From contig NZ_CP082248.1 of NCBI RefSeq assembly GCF_019879105.1, forward strand, positions 496,001 through 560,000: 64,000 nucleotides of DNA, in the 5' to 3' direction. The notes beneath the pieces are model-generated. The model was not told the origin of the DNA, searched no databases, and worked only from the letters and a program-made list of their open reading frames with translations. The DNA is from Natrinema sp. SYSU A 869. Its GTDB lineage: Archaea > Halobacteriota > Halobacteria > Halobacteriales > Natrialbaceae. Below are positions 62,343 through 64,000 of this stretch, in pieces (position 1 is the first letter of the stretch; each line of letters starts with the position of its first letter). The position numbers and the translations under genes were made by a program.

Positions 62343-62576
62343 TCACCGAAGTGGTGTGACACATTCCCGGCAGTAGGTGTAAAACGGATCGTTGCTGGTT
62401 CCACAGGCAGGACACTCTCCGGGATCAGGCGATAGTACCGGCTCACTTGTCTTCCCCTGCTCAAACGTTCCCTGCATGAACGGTGGTGCCCCATTATTGG
62501 GACTAGCCGGCTCCTGATCGGACACATTACGGTCGTCCTCCTCATTGGGCGCTCGCCAAGATGCGAGCCAGATCAC
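62343..62576 (-). pseudogene. Zinc-ribbon protein lacking its N-terminal membrane helix
   Basis: Reads VIWLASWRAPNEEDDRNVSD and ends CPACGTSNDPFYTYCRECVT PLR, a C-terminal zinc ribbon (CxxC...CxxC) seen in haloarchaeal membrane-anchored proteins (DUF7577-like). The remaining IWLASWR is the end of the expected transmembrane helix; the IS630 copy begins 9 bases upstream and has removed the real start. A GTG could still start a 77-residue product. Confidence 0.65.
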
Positions 62577-62596
62577 GAAGAGTACTATAGTAGGAG

Positions 62597-63088
62597 TTAG
62601 AAATAACTGCTCATTTTAGGAATAGAGAGTTGATCAAGAGCGGTATCGATCGCTGTTGTTAGCTCAGAAAGTGAGTCGAAGAATCGGTTGCTAAGAGCTG
62701 ATTGCAGCTGTCTCCAGCACTCTTCGACTGGATTAAGTTCCGGTGAATACGCTGGTAACGTGACGAAGGCGAGGTCGTCACGGGCCGCCAGGTCCGTGAC
62801 GGCCGACGCCTGGAAATACGGCGCTCCATCCAACACGACGATCAAGTTATCTTCGAACTCTTTGCATAATGCGAGAATGAAATGTTTCGCATGTTCGGCG
62901 GTCACGTACTCTTCGAACCGAGAGAAAAAACGATCACCGTCCTCGGTGATCGCGCCCAAGAGACATGTCCAGTCGCGTTGCCCGGACAATTCGACGGCCG
63001 GCCGCGTGCCGCGCGGAAACCACGCGGCACGCGGCTCAACTTGCACGGATTTCTTGGTTTGATCGATACAGACTACTGTGGCGTCCAT
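62597..63088 (-). CDS. IS630 transposase, DDE catalytic half (ORF B)
   Basis: A 163-residue ORF with the triad in VVCIDQTKK, VVLDGAPYFQASAV and YSPELNPVEECWRQL, and SKAI-like palindromic coding region (EPRAAWFPRGTRPAV). Intact internally; overlaps ORF A by 53 bases. Confidence 0.86.
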   Translation of the reverse strand: MDATVVCIDQTKKSVQVEPRAAWFPRGTRPAVELSGQRDWTCLLGAITEDGDRFFSRFEEYVTAEHAKHFILALCKEFEDNLIVVLDGAPYFQASAVTDLAARDDLAFVTLPAYSPELNPVEECWRQLQSALSNRFFDSLSELTTAIDTALDQLSIPKMSSYF

Positions 63089-63593
63089 CTCCCGCCGCTT
63101 TTTTGAGTTCTTCGTGGAACGTCTCTTGTTCGTCAGCCTCAGCTTCAGCGGCTGTACGGCGTGGTTTTTGATAGCTCAATCTCGCTTCTTTGAGCAACCG
63201 CCGGCAACTCGGGATTGAGTAATCAACATCGTAGGTCTCGTCGAGATACTGCTGGACGAGCGCCGGCGTCCACGCCGGCGCGTTAACCCCAACTTCTTCG
63301 GGTGAGTCGTGGACAGCTTCTTCGAATTCTTGTTGCTCTTTTTCTGAGAGCTTTCGCTTTCTCCCAGATCGATGATCGTCAGTTACAGCCTGCTCAAGCG
63401 ACTCGTCGGTGTCGAGTCGCTTGAGCCAGCTATAGATCGTGCGTCGCTGAACGTCGTACCACTCGGCTAGTTCAGTCTGTGTAACGCTGTTTTTGTACGC
63501 TATTGCCGCTAAGAGCCGTTGTGTCGGCTTCTTTCCCTCCACGTTGAGAGCATCTTGCAATTCCTCGACAGAGATTTCGTCGAGATGATCCAC
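63036..63593 (-). CDS. IS630 transposase, HTH half (ORF A)
   Basis: A 185-residue ORF starting MDHLDEISVEELQDALNVEG with the HTH (SVTQTELAEWYDVQRRTIYS) and linker intact. It crosses the A-tract (63099-63104 on the plus strand) in frame zero and ends 20 codons later in nonhomologous reading of ORF B DNA (GDGRHSSLYRSNQEIRAS). Reaching the ORF B frame needs a +1 or -2 shift. Confidence 0.82.
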   Translation of the reverse strand: MDHLDEISVEELQDALNVEGKKPTQRLLAAIAYKNSVTQTELAEWYDVQRRTIYSWLKRLDTDESLEQAVTDDHRSGRKRKLSEKEQQEFEEAVHDSPEEVGVNAPAWTPALVQQYLDETYDVDYSIPSCRRLLKEARLSYQKPRRTAAEAEADEQETFHEELKKAAGDGRHSSLYRSNQEIRAS

Positions 63594-63641
63594 TACCTTC
63601 AGAAATCATCTCTGAGTAGAAAGTTTTAACGGTTACTATAG

Positions 63642-64000
63642 TGGACTGTCCAGTAAGTTCCTACCCGGTTACGTAGCGAGTTTCACAGCAGATACAAGGG
63701 GAGTACTCCACTGACAAGAATCGCCCTCAGTCTATCAGTTCCCTAACTGGGTACGGATTTACTGGATCGTACACTAGTATCGGCATACGATAAGAGAAAG
63801 TAGACGTTCACGATCGTAATGGATGCCATTATAACACTACTTCTAGGGTTTAATCGGAGATCAGCCCGATGCTGATAAAGTTACGGTAAAGCGTCGCCTT
63901 CGGAGGGTTATACCGCCAGATGGCTACACGACTGTCACGATCAGCGATGAAACTGCAGCCAGGCTGTCCCGAGTCATGGTGCACCACGACTTGGAATCGA
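63642..64000. other. Window end with a possible partial ORF
   Basis: No intact gene. From about 63849 the plus strand is open to the window end: QPDADKVTVKRRLRRVIPPD GYTTVTISDETAARLSRVM. This resembles the start of a ribbon-helix-helix type protein (TVTISDETAARL), but no ATG or GTG is seen upstream in frame. It may be a real gene continuing outside the window or a remnant. Confidence 0.35.

Larger units (their letters stand above)
62585..63641 (-). mobile_element. IS630-family element, copy 4
   Basis: About 1057 bp on the minus strand, bounded by CTATAGTAGGAGTTAGAA (left) and the inverse of CTATAGTAACCGTTAAAAC (right). Nearly identical in layout to copy 3. Two transposase ORFs in different frames, separated by a run of six A. 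Confidence 0.92.

Noticed and set aside
1-64000. tRNA or rRNA genes
   Set aside because: Scanning by eye found no cloverleaf with conserved T-loop/anticodon features and no rRNA-like sequence; a covariance search would be needed to exclude them fully.

Overview
The window is haloarchaeal replicon DNA. It combines acidic proteins, Tat/lipobox signals, an Orc1/Cdc6 gene set among iterons, a ParA partition locus, a plasmid-type TFB, HalOD1 and HTH families known only from haloarchaea, and many insertion sequences. The mix of intact accessory genes, decayed genes and IS copies fits a megaplasmid or large plasmid, probably of the Natrialbaceae; the genus is an inference.

Layout. 0.1-3.2 kb: a small conserved protein, an esterase remnant and a Tat-exported protein resembling copper amine oxidase. 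3.5-7.1 kb: decayed regulator and nuclease genes, a HalOD1 protein and an AbrB/MazF pair whose toxin is frameshifted. 7.4-20.4 kb: a block of small zinc-finger, SWIM and unknown proteins, a frameshifted TFB, a truncated ArdC/ImmA-type protein, a DUF2270 membrane protein and a possible TumE-type toxin pair. Nine copies of a GTGTT-hairpin-GGGTGAGG leader precede genes in this block. Embedded in it at 11.0-12.5 kb is a 1.4-kb unit with perfect 16-bp terminal inverted repeats and a near-perfect 8-bp target duplication, carrying only two transcription regulators.

20.5-23.5 kb: an HTH gene, a nucleotidyltransferase module and a decayed second nucleotidyltransferase module. 23.9-26.4 kb: the replication origin, orc1/cdc6 surrounded by ten iterons. 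26.5-28.9 kb: partition locus with 13-bp iterons (candidate centromere), parA, a small acidic partner gene and an orphan antitoxin-like gene. 29-32 kb: dead genes, an IS630 copy and an IS6 relic.

32-43 kb: a catabolic island (UspA, IclR relic, DctPQM TRAP transporter, a dihydrodipicolinate-synthase-family dehydratase or aldolase, an aldehyde dehydrogenase, mannonate dehydratase) probably for uptake and breakdown of hexuronates or sugar acids. A second decayed uspA/IclR set lies at 40.8 and 45.4 kb, with MFS, TPP-enzyme and enolase-superfamily fragments around it. 46-50 kb: IS630, IS1595 and tnpB pieces and a 5'-truncated acetyltransferase. 50.2-54.6 kb: an intact TAXI-type TRAP operon with a DUF1850 protein. 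55.7-57.3 kb: a small protein and an orphan RnfC/PduS-like flavoprotein. 57.5-64 kb: mostly wreckage (IS fragments, dead RHH regulator, dead SRAP/HMCES gene, truncated zinc-ribbon protein) and another IS630 copy.

General theme: replication, partition and the two transporter islands are intact, while toxins, the TFB and many accessory enzymes carry single-base frameshifts or nonsense changes.
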